Source: Rhodothermia bacterium (lineage in GTDB: Bacteria; Bacteroidota; Rhodothermia; Rhodothermales; JABDKH01). From it: DNA of 5,636 nt. The notes under the pieces are model-generated. The model was not told the origin of the DNA, made no database searches, and worked only from the letters and a program-made list of their open reading frames with translations. A program made the translations under genes and the position numbers. The DNA lies in the NCBI GenBank assembly GCA_030431165.1, contig JAUIJQ010000243.1, positions 1 through 5,636 of the forward strand. The letters are read 5' to 3'. This document shows, piece after piece, positions 1 through 5,636 of the stretch (within the stretch, counting starts at the first letter, position 1; every line of letters starts with the position of its first letter).

Positions 1-270
1 CCCGAGGCGGATGAACTAATGATCGACATCCTCGAGGCGCAGGCGTTTAACGAGATGATCCCGGCCGGGCTACCTGCCGGAGTCCGTGTTGCGCACAAGA
101 CCGGATCCATCACGCGAATCAACCACGACGCGGCCATCGTCTCGGCAGACCAGGATCCGTATGTGCTTGTGATACTGACGGAGGGTATTGACGACCACGC
201 GGAGTCAGCCAGAATGGGCGCCCGCGTGGCGAAGCGCATTCATGAGACGATTCGGCCCAACCGGCGCTAG
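1..270 (+). CDS. Class A beta-lactamase-like serine hydrolase, C-terminal fragment (5' partial)
   Basis: The reading frame is open from the first base of the window, so the gene begins upstream and only the last 89 residues are seen. The fragment contains IPAGLPAGVRVAHKTGS, where K33-T34-G35 (window numbering) is the KTG box of the serine beta-lactamase/penicillin-binding fold. It is followed by a HDAAIV segment and a beta strand (YVLVILTEG), matching the order at the C-terminus of class A enzymes. Family members acylate an active-site serine and usually act outside the cytoplasm. The SxxK and SDN motifs and any signal peptide lie outside the window, so it cannot be decided whether this is a true beta-lactamase or a related peptidase/esterase-like hydrolase. 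The methionine at position 19 is internal, not the start. The gene converges on the PspB-like gene with only four bases between stop codons. Confidence 0.8.
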   Translation, partial: PEADELMIDILEAQAFNEMIPAGLPAGVRVAHKTGSITRINHDAAIVSADQDPYVLVILTEGIDDHAESARMGARVAKRIHETIRPNRR

Positions 271-277
271 CGCGCTA
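264..277. other. Overlapping perfect palindromes spanning two convergent stop codons
   Basis: GCGCTAGCGC (264-273) and TAGCGCGCTA (268-277) are both perfect 10-bp inverted repeats. The second begins with the TAG stop of the plus-strand hydrolase and ends with the complement of the TAG stop of the minus-strand gene. In RNA the region could form a short GCGC-TAGC-GCGC hairpin (264-275), with a run of five T eight bases downstream on the plus strand (284-288). The stem is only four base pairs and the gap to the T run is long, so this is at best a weak terminator. It may simply result from two stops placed close together in GC-rich DNA. Confidence 0.3.
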
Positions 278-616
278 TCGGATCTTTTTCGCTACGCGGC
301 TCAGCGCCTCTGCGTCGGATATCTCCTGCGAATCTGACTCATCCAGCTCTTTCGCCAGGAAGCCGTCAGCCGGTCGACCGTTGACATCGTCCCAGACCTG
401 GGATGTGACAATCGCTTCCAGGTTCTGAACACGGCGAATCAGCGCATCACGCTCAGATTCCAGCGACTCCACCGATTCCCTCAGCGACGACATGGTCTGG
501 CCGAGTTCGCGCGTCGAGTCACCCAGGTTGGCCTGCTTCTCACGAAACTTGAGCCACTCCTGGAATCCGCCCACCAGAATCGCCGCGATTGGTATCAAAA
601 CCCAGACCCATGCCAT
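275..616 (-). CDS. PspB-like small membrane-anchored coiled-coil protein
   Basis: The 113-residue product has an N-terminal hydrophobic helix (about residues 2-18, WVWVLIPIAAILVGG). A basic/amphipathic stretch (WLKFREKQ, 21-28) follows, then a probable coiled coil (about 34-73) and an acidic C-terminal tail ending in KKIR. The segment RRVQNLEAIVTSQVWD (61-76) resembles the ERIQ-LE-ILD segment of phage shock protein B, and the order of helix then coiled coil is also PspB-like. PspB itself is about 75 residues, so this protein carries about 35 extra C-terminal residues. The likely location is the inner membrane with the coiled coil in the cytoplasm. No PspA, PspC or PspF gene is visible nearby, so a role in envelope stress is an inference from resemblance only. 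The ATG start is well supported by GGAGGT four bases upstream. Confidence 0.7.
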   Translation of the reverse strand: MAWVWVLIPIAAILVGGFQEWLKFREKQANLGDSTRELGQTMSSLRESVESLESERDALIRRVQNLEAIVTSQVWDDVNGRPADGFLAKELDESDSQEISDAEALSRVAKKIR

Positions 617-620
617 AGAG

Positions 621-626
621 ACCTCC
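621..626 (-). promoter_or_regulatory. Strong Shine-Dalgarno site of the PspB-like gene
   Basis: On the minus strand GGAGGT lies four bases before the ATG at 616-614. This fixes the start of the small membrane protein. It contrasts with rnc and gcvP, which have no comparable purine-rich site before their starts. Confidence 0.7.
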
Positions 627-670
627 GAAACATTCGCTTTCCAAGTCGAGCTACGTCGCGTCCATCCGCA

Positions 671-740
671 ATGTTGCGTGACTTACTACCTTACGACAAT
701 CGTCGATTAAAGCATATAACGGTATTCCTTCTCAACGTGT
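671..740. promoter_or_regulatory. AT-rich divergent control region, weak promoter candidate for rnc
   Basis: Positions 671-736 have about 39% G+C by hand count, clearly below the surrounding genes. They lie between the divergent PspB-like gene and the conserved part of rnc. A TATAAC hexamer at 715-720 is preceded, 18 bp upstream, by TTACGA (691-696), which matches only three of six -35 consensus bases. If a promoter operates here, transcription would begin inside the first codons of the longest rnc reading frame, which would favour the in-frame GTG at 737 as the rnc start. The hexamer match is weak; the base-composition shift is the firmer evidence. Confidence 0.25.
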
Positions 741-1654
741 TCATCCGGCGGGTAAAGAAGATCATCAGCGGAAGCGCGCCATCCGAATCGGATGCGCCCT
801 CCAGCAGCGTCCCCATCGGAGACGCGCCGAGCCGGGACACGCACGGGCGTGACGCCGATGCCGAGGCCGAGGCAACCGACCCCGATCTGGTTGATGCCGG
901 CGGTCAGTCCGAAGAATCACTTCGGGCAATCGTCTATGAATTGACGGGCTTCCAGCCGATCAACACGGCCTACTTCGACACGGCGCTACGACACCGTTCC
1001 GTCCTGCGTCGCCGCGCAGACACGCGCATCGTCTCAAACGAGCGCCTCGAGTTCCTCGGAGATGCGGTGCTTGGCTTCGTCGTCGCTGACTACCTCTACC
1101 GCCGGTTCAGGGGCGAGAACGAGGGCTTCCTGACGCGGCTCCGCGCAAAACTTGTCAACGGACAGGCGCTCGCCACAGCAGCACGATCCCTTGGACTTGG
1201 CGAGTACGTGCAGATGAGTGACAACATGGTCCAGAAAGGCGGCCGCGACAATGCGAGCATCCTGGCCGACGCAATGGAAGCCGTAATGGGAGCACTGTAC
1301 CTGGACCTCGGAATGGATCCGGCCCGCGACTTCATCCACCGGGTCATGCTCGACGACGTCAACCTGTCACGACTGGCCAAGAAGAAAGACAACTACAAGA
1401 GCCTCCTGCTCGAGTACGTCCAGTCGATCGGCGACGAGCAGCCGCGGTACGAGCTCGTCTCGGAAGACGGCCCCGGACACAGCCGGAATTTCACCGTTGA
1501 CGTGTACGTCGGAGACCGCAATCTTGGGCGCGGGAGCGCCGGAAACAAGAAATCGGCTGAGCAGCGTGCGGCACGCGAGGCGCTGGAACGCCTCGAGGAG
1601 GACAGCGACACAACGCACCGCGCAACGGATCCGGAGAATTTCGATCAAAGCTGA
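671..1654 (+). CDS. rnc: Ribonuclease III
   Basis: This endonuclease cleaves double-stranded RNA, including rRNA precursors and structured mRNAs, in the cytoplasm. The signature NERLEFLGDAVLG occupies residues 123-135. E124, E127 and D131 correspond to E. coli E38, E41 and D45, and ILADAMEAVMGA (197-208) supplies D200 and E203, equivalent to D114 and E117. The whole Mg2+ catalytic set is therefore present. A double-stranded-RNA-binding domain follows at about 238-310, ending in the basic KKSAEQRAA segment. At 327 residues the protein is about 100 longer than E. coli RNase III (226), mostly because of an N-terminal extension. Residues about 33-80 are a Ser/Pro/Asp/Glu-rich, probably disordered linker. 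The ATG at 671 has no Shine-Dalgarno site, and the first 22 codons are AT-rich with TTA, CGA and ATA codons. The GTG at 737 (305 residues) is a credible alternative start. The identity is secure; the start is not. Confidence 0.95.
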   Translation: MLRDLLPYDNRRLKHITVFLLNVFIRRVKKIISGSAPSESDAPSSSVPIGDAPSRDTHGRDADAEAEATDPDLVDAGGQSEESLRAIVYELTGFQPINTAYFDTALRHRSVLRRRADTRIVSNERLEFLGDAVLGFVVADYLYRRFRGENEGFLTRLRAKLVNGQALATAARSLGLGEYVQMSDNMVQKGGRDNASILADAMEAVMGALYLDLGMDPARDFIHRVMLDDVNLSRLAKKKDNYKSLLLEYVQSIGDEQPRYELVSEDGPGHSRNFTVDVYVGDRNLGRGSAGNKKSAEQRAAREALERLEEDSDTTHRATDPENFDQS

Positions 1655-1743
1655 CGGCGGGCTGGTTGGCGGTGAGAACCGACGCGGGTAACTTCCGTTG
1701 TATGCGCGCCTGCCAAACTCAGCATATCCAAGCGTAAACCGCG
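1655..1743 (+). other. rnc-gcvP intergenic spacer, no clear signal
   Basis: This 89-bp spacer separates two co-directional genes. The only small hairpin I see is CGGT-GAGA-ACCG at 1670-1681, with a four-base-pair stem and no T run after it, so it is not a convincing terminator. A poor promoter-like pair (TTGTAT at 1698-1703 and CATATC at 1723-1728, spaced 19 bp) is too weak to call. No purine-rich ribosome binding site precedes the gcvP ATG. The spacer is too short for the tandem glycine riboswitch known upstream of some gcv operons. Confidence 0.4.
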
Positions 1744-4626
1744 ATGGCCGTTCTGTCTGCTACCGACCGCTTTTCTGACCGCCACATCGGACCCTCAGAC
1801 GAGGACGTGCGCGGCATGCTTGAGACGCTCGAGCTCGATTCGCTCGGGCAACTGATCGACGCCACGGTCCCGGAAGCGATCCGACTTCGTCGACCGCTTG
1901 ACCTGCCTGCCGGTATCAGTGAACGCGCGCTGCTTGAACGCGCCGCAGAGCTTGCCGACAAGAACGAGGTATTCCGTTCCTACATCGGGCTCGGCTACAG
2001 CGGCACGATCACGCCGCCCGCGATTCAGCGCCACATTCTTGAAAACCCGGCGTGGTACACGCAGTACACGCCTTACCAGGCAGAGATCTCGCAGGGTAGG
2101 CTCGAAGCGCTGCTGAATTTTCAGACGGTGGTATCCGACCTTACCGGAATGGAGATCGCCAATGCTTCGTTGCTCGACGAGGGTACCGCGGCGGCTGAGG
2201 CGATGATGATGCTCCGTCGCGTTAACCGCAAACAGGAGGGCAATCGGTTCTTCGTTTCGGATGAATGTCATCCTCAGACGATCGAGGTGCTCCAGACGCG
2301 CGCCGTTCCCCTTGGCGTTGACGTCGTCGTTGGCAGCCACAAAGAAGTTGACCTGACCGACGGGTTCTTTGGCGCGCTGCTCCAGTACCCTACGAGTGAC
2401 GGCCGCGTGCTCGACTACGCGTCGTTCTGCGAAAAAGCCCACGAATCAAATGCACTGGTAGCGGTCGCCGCCGACCTTATGAGCCTGGTCGTGCTCGCGG
2501 CGCCCGGCACGTGGGGCGCAGACGTAGTGGTTGGCAACTCGCAGCGTTTTGGGGTGCCGATGGGCTATGGTGGCCCTCACGCCGCGTTCTTTGCGACCCG
2601 CGAAGAATACAAACGACAGGTGCCGGGTCGAATCATCGGCCTGACGGTTGATGCCGACGAGAACCCCGCCCTGCGCATGGCGCTCCAGACACGGGAGCAG
2701 CACATCCGTCGTGACAAAGCGACATCCAATATCTGCACAGCCCAGGTCCTGCTTGCCGTCATGGCCGGCGCGTACGCCGTCTATCACGGTCCGAAAGGCC
2801 TCTCAGCAATAGCCAACCGGATCCACGGTCTCACGGCGATCCTCGCAGCGGCACTGCGCGACGCCGGTCTCGCGGTGCGTCACGAACACTTCTTTGATAC
2901 ACTGCGCGTTGATCTCTCTTCGGACGCACAGGAGGCCGTAGTCGCCCGCGCCAAAACCGCCCGCATCAACCTGCGGTTGTTTGATGACGGATCGCTCGGG
3001 GTTGCGCTCGACGAAACCGTCACGGCTGACGACCTTGCCGATCTGCTCACCGTCTTTATCGACGGACTGTCAGCAGCCGACGCGCAATCAACAATCGACG
3101 ACCTGGCGACGACGATACCGAATGAGTACGCGGGACACCTCCCACGAACCACCCGGTTTCTCGAACATCAGGTATTCAACAGCTACCACTCCGAGACTGA
3201 GCTGATGCGGTACCTGTACCGCCTTTCAGCAAAAGACCTGTCGCTCACAACGAGCATGATCCCGCTGGGTTCGTGCACGATGAAGCTCAACGCGGCCGCC
3301 GAGTTGATGCCGGTGAGCATGCCCGAGTTCGGGTCGATTCATCCGTTTGTGCCCGCCGAACAGGCTGCCGGTTACCGCGAGATGATCAACGAGCTCGCCG
3401 GATGGCTGGCCGAGATCACCGGCTTTGACGGTGTCTCGATGCAGCCCAACAGCGGCGCTTCGGGCGAGTACGCCGGACTCCTCACGATCCGCGCATACCA
3501 CGAGCATCACGGAGAAGCCCACCGGAACGTCTGCCTTATTCCTGACTCCGCACACGGGACAAATCCGGCGTCGGCTGTCATGGCCGGCATGAAGGTCGTC
3601 GTCGTCAAGTGCGACGAAAACGGAAACATTGATCTCGGTGATCTCGAGGCAAAAGCGCAGCAGCACGCCGACAACCTCGCAGCCGCGATGGTGACATACC
3701 CGTCAACGCACGGGGTATTCGAGAAAGGCATCCAGCGGCTGTGCACAATCATTCATGACAGCGGCGGACTCGTCTACATGGACGGCGCCAACATGAACGC
3801 GCAGGTCGGCCTCTGTCGACCGGGCGATATGGGCGCGGATGTCTGCCACCTGAATCTGCACAAGACCTTTGCTATTCCGCACGGTGGTGGGGGCCCGGGC
3901 ATGGGCCCAATCGCCTGCGCTGCGCACCTGACGCCTTTCCTTCCCGGGCATCCGCTCGCGCAAGTCGGCGGAGAACACGCCGTGGGGCCGGTGGCCGCGG
4001 CACCATTTGGCAGCGCGAGCATCTTGCTGATCTCATGGGCCTATGTTGCGATGATGGGCGCAGCGGGACTGACCCGGGCATCCGAAATAGCAATCCTCAA
4101 TGCCAACTACATCGCAAAGCGACTCGAGTCGGCGTTCGACATCCTGTATCGCGGCGAGGGCGGCACCGTGGCCCACGAGTTCATCCTCGACCTGCGACCG
4201 TTCCGGCAGAGTGCAGACGTGACTGAAGTCGATGTCGCCAAGCGCCTGATGGACTATGGCTACCACGCCCCGACGATGTCGTGGCCGGTTGTCGGTACCA
4301 TGATGGTGGAGCCAACGGAAAGTGAGTCACGCGCTGAGCTCGACCGTTTCTGTGAGGCCATGTTGTCGATTCGCGCTGAGATTCGCGATGTCGAGCTCGA
4401 AGCAATGGACCGTGGCAACAACACGCTCACCAATGCGCCGCACACCGCGCACATCGTCACAACAGACGACTGGCCGTACAGCTACTCCCGAAAGCGGGCT
4501 GCTTTCCCTGCGCCGTGGACCGAAGAGCACAAGTTCTGGCCTTCTGTGCGACGCGTAAACGACGCGTACGGTGATCGCAACCTGGTTTGCACGTGTCCGC
4601 CGATAGAGGACTACGCAGACGTGTAG
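1744..4626 (+). CDS. gcvP: Glycine dehydrogenase (decarboxylating), P-protein of the glycine cleavage system
   Basis: P-protein decarboxylates glycine with pyridoxal phosphate and passes the aminomethyl group to the lipoyl arm of GcvH, feeding one-carbon units to tetrahydrofolate via GcvT. The 960 residues match the single-chain form (E. coli 957) rather than the split GcvPA/GcvPB form. The N-terminal half shows RHIGP (13-17), YIGLGY (80-85), ENPAWYTQYTPYQ (100-112) and LTGMEIANASLLDEGTAAAEAM (133-154). The C-terminal half shows PLGSCTMKLN (507-516), QPNSGASGEYAGL (567-579), DSAHGTNPASA (601-611) and YMDGANMNAQVG (678-689). It also has HLNLHKTF with the PLP lysine K707, then the glycine-rich HGGGGPGMGP (713-722). 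All expected blocks are intact and no frameshift is seen. The ATG is supported by the conserved N-terminus beginning within ten residues. gcvT, gcvH and lpd are not in the window, so gcvP is apparently separate from the other system genes here. Confidence 0.98.
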   Translation: MAVLSATDRFSDRHIGPSDEDVRGMLETLELDSLGQLIDATVPEAIRLRRPLDLPAGISERALLERAAELADKNEVFRSYIGLGYSGTITPPAIQRHILENPAWYTQYTPYQAEISQGRLEALLNFQTVVSDLTGMEIANASLLDEGTAAAEAMMMLRRVNRKQEGNRFFVSDECHPQTIEVLQTRAVPLGVDVVVGSHKEVDLTDGFFGALLQYPTSDGRVLDYASFCEKAHESNALVAVAADLMSLVVLAAPGTWGADVVVGNSQRFGVPMGYGGPHAAFFATREEYKRQVPGRIIGLTVDADENPALRMALQTREQHIRRDKATSNICTAQVLLAVMAGAYAVYHGPKGLSAIANRIHGLTAILAAALRDAGLAVRHEHFFDTLRVDLSSDAQEAVVARAKTARINLRLFDDGSLGVALDETVTADDLADLLTVFIDGLSAADAQSTIDDLATTIPNEYAGHLPRTTRFLEHQVFNSYHSETELMRYLYRLSAKDLSLTTSMIPLGSCTMKLNAAAELMPVSMPEFGSIHPFVPAEQAAGYREMINELAGWLAEITGFDGVSMQPNSGASGEYAGLLTIRAYHEHHGEAHRNVCLIPDSAHGTNPASAVMAGMKVVVVKCDENGNIDLGDLEAKAQQHADNLAAAMVTYPSTHGVFEKGIQRLCTIIHDSGGLVYMDGANMNAQVGLCRPGDMGADVCHLNLHKTFAIPHGGGGPGMGPIACAAHLTPFLPGHPLAQVGGEHAVGPVAAAPFGSASILLISWAYVAMMGAAGLTRASEIAILNANYIAKRLESAFDILYRGEGGTVAHEFILDLRPFRQSADVTEVDVAKRLMDYGYHAPTMSWPVVGTMMVEPTESESRAELDRFCEAMLSIRAEIRDVELEAMDRGNNTLTNAPHTAHIVTTDDWPYSYSRKRAAFPAPWTEEHKFWPSVRRVNDAYGDRNLVCTCPPIEDYADV

Positions 4627-4723
4627 ATCGTTTTGATCGTTTGATCGTTTGATCGTTTGATCGGAAGATCGGAAGATCGGAAGATCGGAAGATCGGAAGA
4701 TCGTTTTGATCGGTGGATCGGGC
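4626..4723. repeat. Intergenic tandem array of twelve GATCG-core 8/9-bp units
   Basis: Twelve consecutive units each start with GATCG. They run: GATCGTTTT (4626-4634), three GATCGTTT (4635-4658), five GATCGGAA (4659-4698), GATCGTTTT (4699-4707), GATCGGTG (4708-4715) and GATCGGGC (4716-4723). The array begins on the last base of the gcvP TAG stop and ends eight bases before the stop of the convergent lyase gene, so it fills nearly all of the intergenic space. It contains twelve GATC sites, the Dam-type methylation target. Because GATC is its own complement, units could pair with each other, but only over four bases, so no strong hairpin terminator forms. The 8-bp period and convergent setting suggest a non-coding array grown by replication slippage. 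Any function is unknown. Confidence 0.95.
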
Positions 4724-4731
4724 GCGTTCTG

Positions 4732-5636
4732 CTAGAGGCGATACAGGCGGCCCGACAGGCTGTGACCGAGGAGTGACTCAAGTTCGCGTGCGATTGCGCC
4801 GACTGCGCTTCGGTCAACACCCGTTTCGTAGCCCAGCGACTCCAACAGGTACGCTGTGTCTTCGGTTGCGATGTTGCCGGTTGCGCCCGGAATAAACGGG
4901 CATCCTCCGAGCCCGCCAACCGAAGTGTCGAATCGGCGCACGCCGGCTTCGAGTCCGGCAACCACGTTCGCCATCCCGAGTCCCCGCGTGTCGTGCAGGT
5001 GAAGAACAAGCGGCACATCGCCCGATACAGCCCGCACGGAGTCAACGACCTCTTTGATCGCCCTCGGGTTTGCCATCCCCGTTGAATCCGCTAGCGAAAG
5101 CGACTCAACCGGAAGCTCGCAGAACCGTGCGGCGAGGTCAACGACAAACGACAGTGACGTGTCGCCCGGCGCCTCAAAACCAAACACAGTCTGCAGTCCG
5201 ATTTGTGGCTGCATGCCGGAATCAACGGCGTGCGCAATCATGGCCTCGGCCGCGCGTACACCCTCAGCGACCGACATGTTGGCGTTGCTGCGACTGTGCG
5301 TTTCGTTTGTCGCAATAGACAGATCGACGAACGCGATGCCGCTGTCAGCCGCCCTGCGTACCCCGCGCTCATTGAGAGCCAGCGCGGAGATACGCGTCGC
5401 TCCCGATTTGGCGGAAGAGAGGCCATCAGGGTCATCCAGCAACGCTGCGACAACGTCTTCGGCGTCAGCCATCTGCGGAACCCACTTCGGATGCACAAAC
5501 GAGGTCACCTGGATGTGCGGCAGCCCTGCCGCCGCCAACCGCCGGATCACGTCGAGCTTTGTGCTCGTCGGGATCGGATGTGCCTCAAACTGAAAGCCGT
5601 CTCGCGGCCCAACTTCGCAAAGCGTTACGTAGTCAC
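4732..5636 (-). CDS. HMG-CoA lyase-family enzyme (DRE-TIM metallolyase), N-terminus cut by the window edge
   Basis: The minus-strand frame is open to the window end, so the gene extends past 5636. The 300 visible residues nearly equal the usual 300-325, so only a few are missing. Numbering from the first full codon (5634), EVGPRDG (7-13) carries the catalytic R11 and D12. VTSFVHPKWVPQMAD (43-57), D183 in LSLADSTG, the metal-binding H212-x-H214-D215 and GLGGCPFIPGATGNIATED (241-259, with C245, N254, E258) follow. HMG-CoA lyase splits 3-hydroxy-3-methylglutaryl-CoA into acetoacetate and acetyl-CoA, the last step of leucine breakdown. Compared with the human enzyme, Glu72 is Gln42 here, and DGLQNE is DGFQFE. 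The family is certain, but the substrate could be HMG-CoA or a related branched hydroxyacyl-CoA. The GTG at 5550 lies after the conserved RDG motif and cannot be the true start. No other acyl-CoA catabolism gene is visible beside it. Confidence 0.9.
   Translation of the reverse strand, partial: DYVTLCEVGPRDGFQFEAHPIPTSTKLDVIRRLAAAGLPHIQVTSFVHPKWVPQMADAEDVVAALLDDPDGLSSAKSGATRISALALNERGVRRAADSGIAFVDLSIATNETHSRSNANMSVAEGVRAAEAMIAHAVDSGMQPQIGLQTVFGFEAPGDTSLSFVVDLAARFCELPVESLSLADSTGMANPRAIKEVVDSVRAVSGDVPLVLHLHDTRGLGMANVVAGLEAGVRRFDTSVGGLGGCPFIPGATGNIATEDTAYLLESLGYETGVDRSAVGAIARELESLLGHSLSGRLYRL

Noticed and set aside
492..710. 72-codon plus-strand frame opposite the PspB-like gene
   Set aside because: It overlaps the well-supported small membrane protein and its ribosome binding site, and has no start signal or recognisable domain.
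1655..1743. Glycine riboswitch upstream of gcvP
   Set aside because: The gap is only 89 bp and I see no paired-aptamer layout or conserved core.
1795..2442. 215-codon open frame on the minus strand inside gcvP
   Set aside because: It is wholly antisense to strongly conserved P-protein sequence, has an Arg/Val-rich composition typical of complementary-frame translation in GC-rich DNA, and shows no recognisable motif.
4626..4723. CRISPR array
   Set aside because: Units are 8-9 bp, contiguous and without spacers, and no cas gene is nearby.
4626..4723. Strong bidirectional intrinsic terminator
   Set aside because: Units can pair only through the four-base GATC palindrome, since no CGATC partner exists for GATCG within the array. 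No GC-rich stem followed by a T run forms.
4611..5045. 144-codon minus-strand frame ending in RSSDLPIFRSSDLPI-type repeats
   Set aside because: The repeated peptide is only the GATC tandem array read in a third frame, and the rest overlaps the lyase gene in the wrong frame.
5054..5593. 179-codon open frame on the plus strand opposite the lyase gene
   Set aside because: The minus strand here encodes clear lyase motifs (HxHD, GLGGCPF). The plus-strand translation is Ser/Ala/Thr-rich low-information sequence with no family resemblance.

Overview
The window is a compact, high-G+C stretch of bacterial chromosome that reads as ordinary housekeeping sequence. It holds five protein-coding genes, two of them cut by the window edges, and one striking intergenic tandem repeat. 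I see no RNA genes, insertion sequences, CRISPR arrays, or phage or plasmid genes. Lineage can only be guessed. A single-chain P-protein, an RNase III with a long N-terminal extension, weak or absent Shine-Dalgarno sequences before rnc and gcvP, and high G+C would fit a Rhodothermales/Salinibacter-like or other Bacteroidota-related bacterium. No marker here settles this.

Layout. Positions 1-270 (+) are the C-terminal end of a class A beta-lactamase-like serine hydrolase with its KTG box. It converges, four bases apart, on a minus-strand gene (275-616) for a small PspB-like protein with one membrane helix and a coiled coil. That gene is preceded by a strong GGAGGT ribosome binding site. An AT-rich spacer separates it from the divergent rnc gene (671-1654, +), which encodes RNase III with all the catalytic acidic residues and a double-stranded-RNA-binding domain. 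After 89 bp comes gcvP (1744-4626, +), a full-length glycine decarboxylase with the PLP-binding lysine at residue 707. A 98-bp array of twelve GATC-starting 8/9-bp units overlaps the gcvP stop codon and fills nearly the whole gap to the convergent last gene. That gene (4732-5636, -) is an HMG-CoA lyase-family enzyme missing only its extreme N-terminus.

The genes do not form one pathway. GcvP belongs to one-carbon/glycine metabolism, the lyase probably to leucine or acyl-CoA breakdown, RNase III to RNA processing, and the two left-hand genes to the cell envelope. rnc and gcvP are co-directional with no visible intrinsic terminator between them, so read-through is possible. The points most worth a second look are the GATC array, whose central units match the start of the common Illumina adapter, the likely mis-assigned start of rnc, and the Glu-to-Gln change in the lyase active site. 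I found no convincing undescribed multi-gene system.
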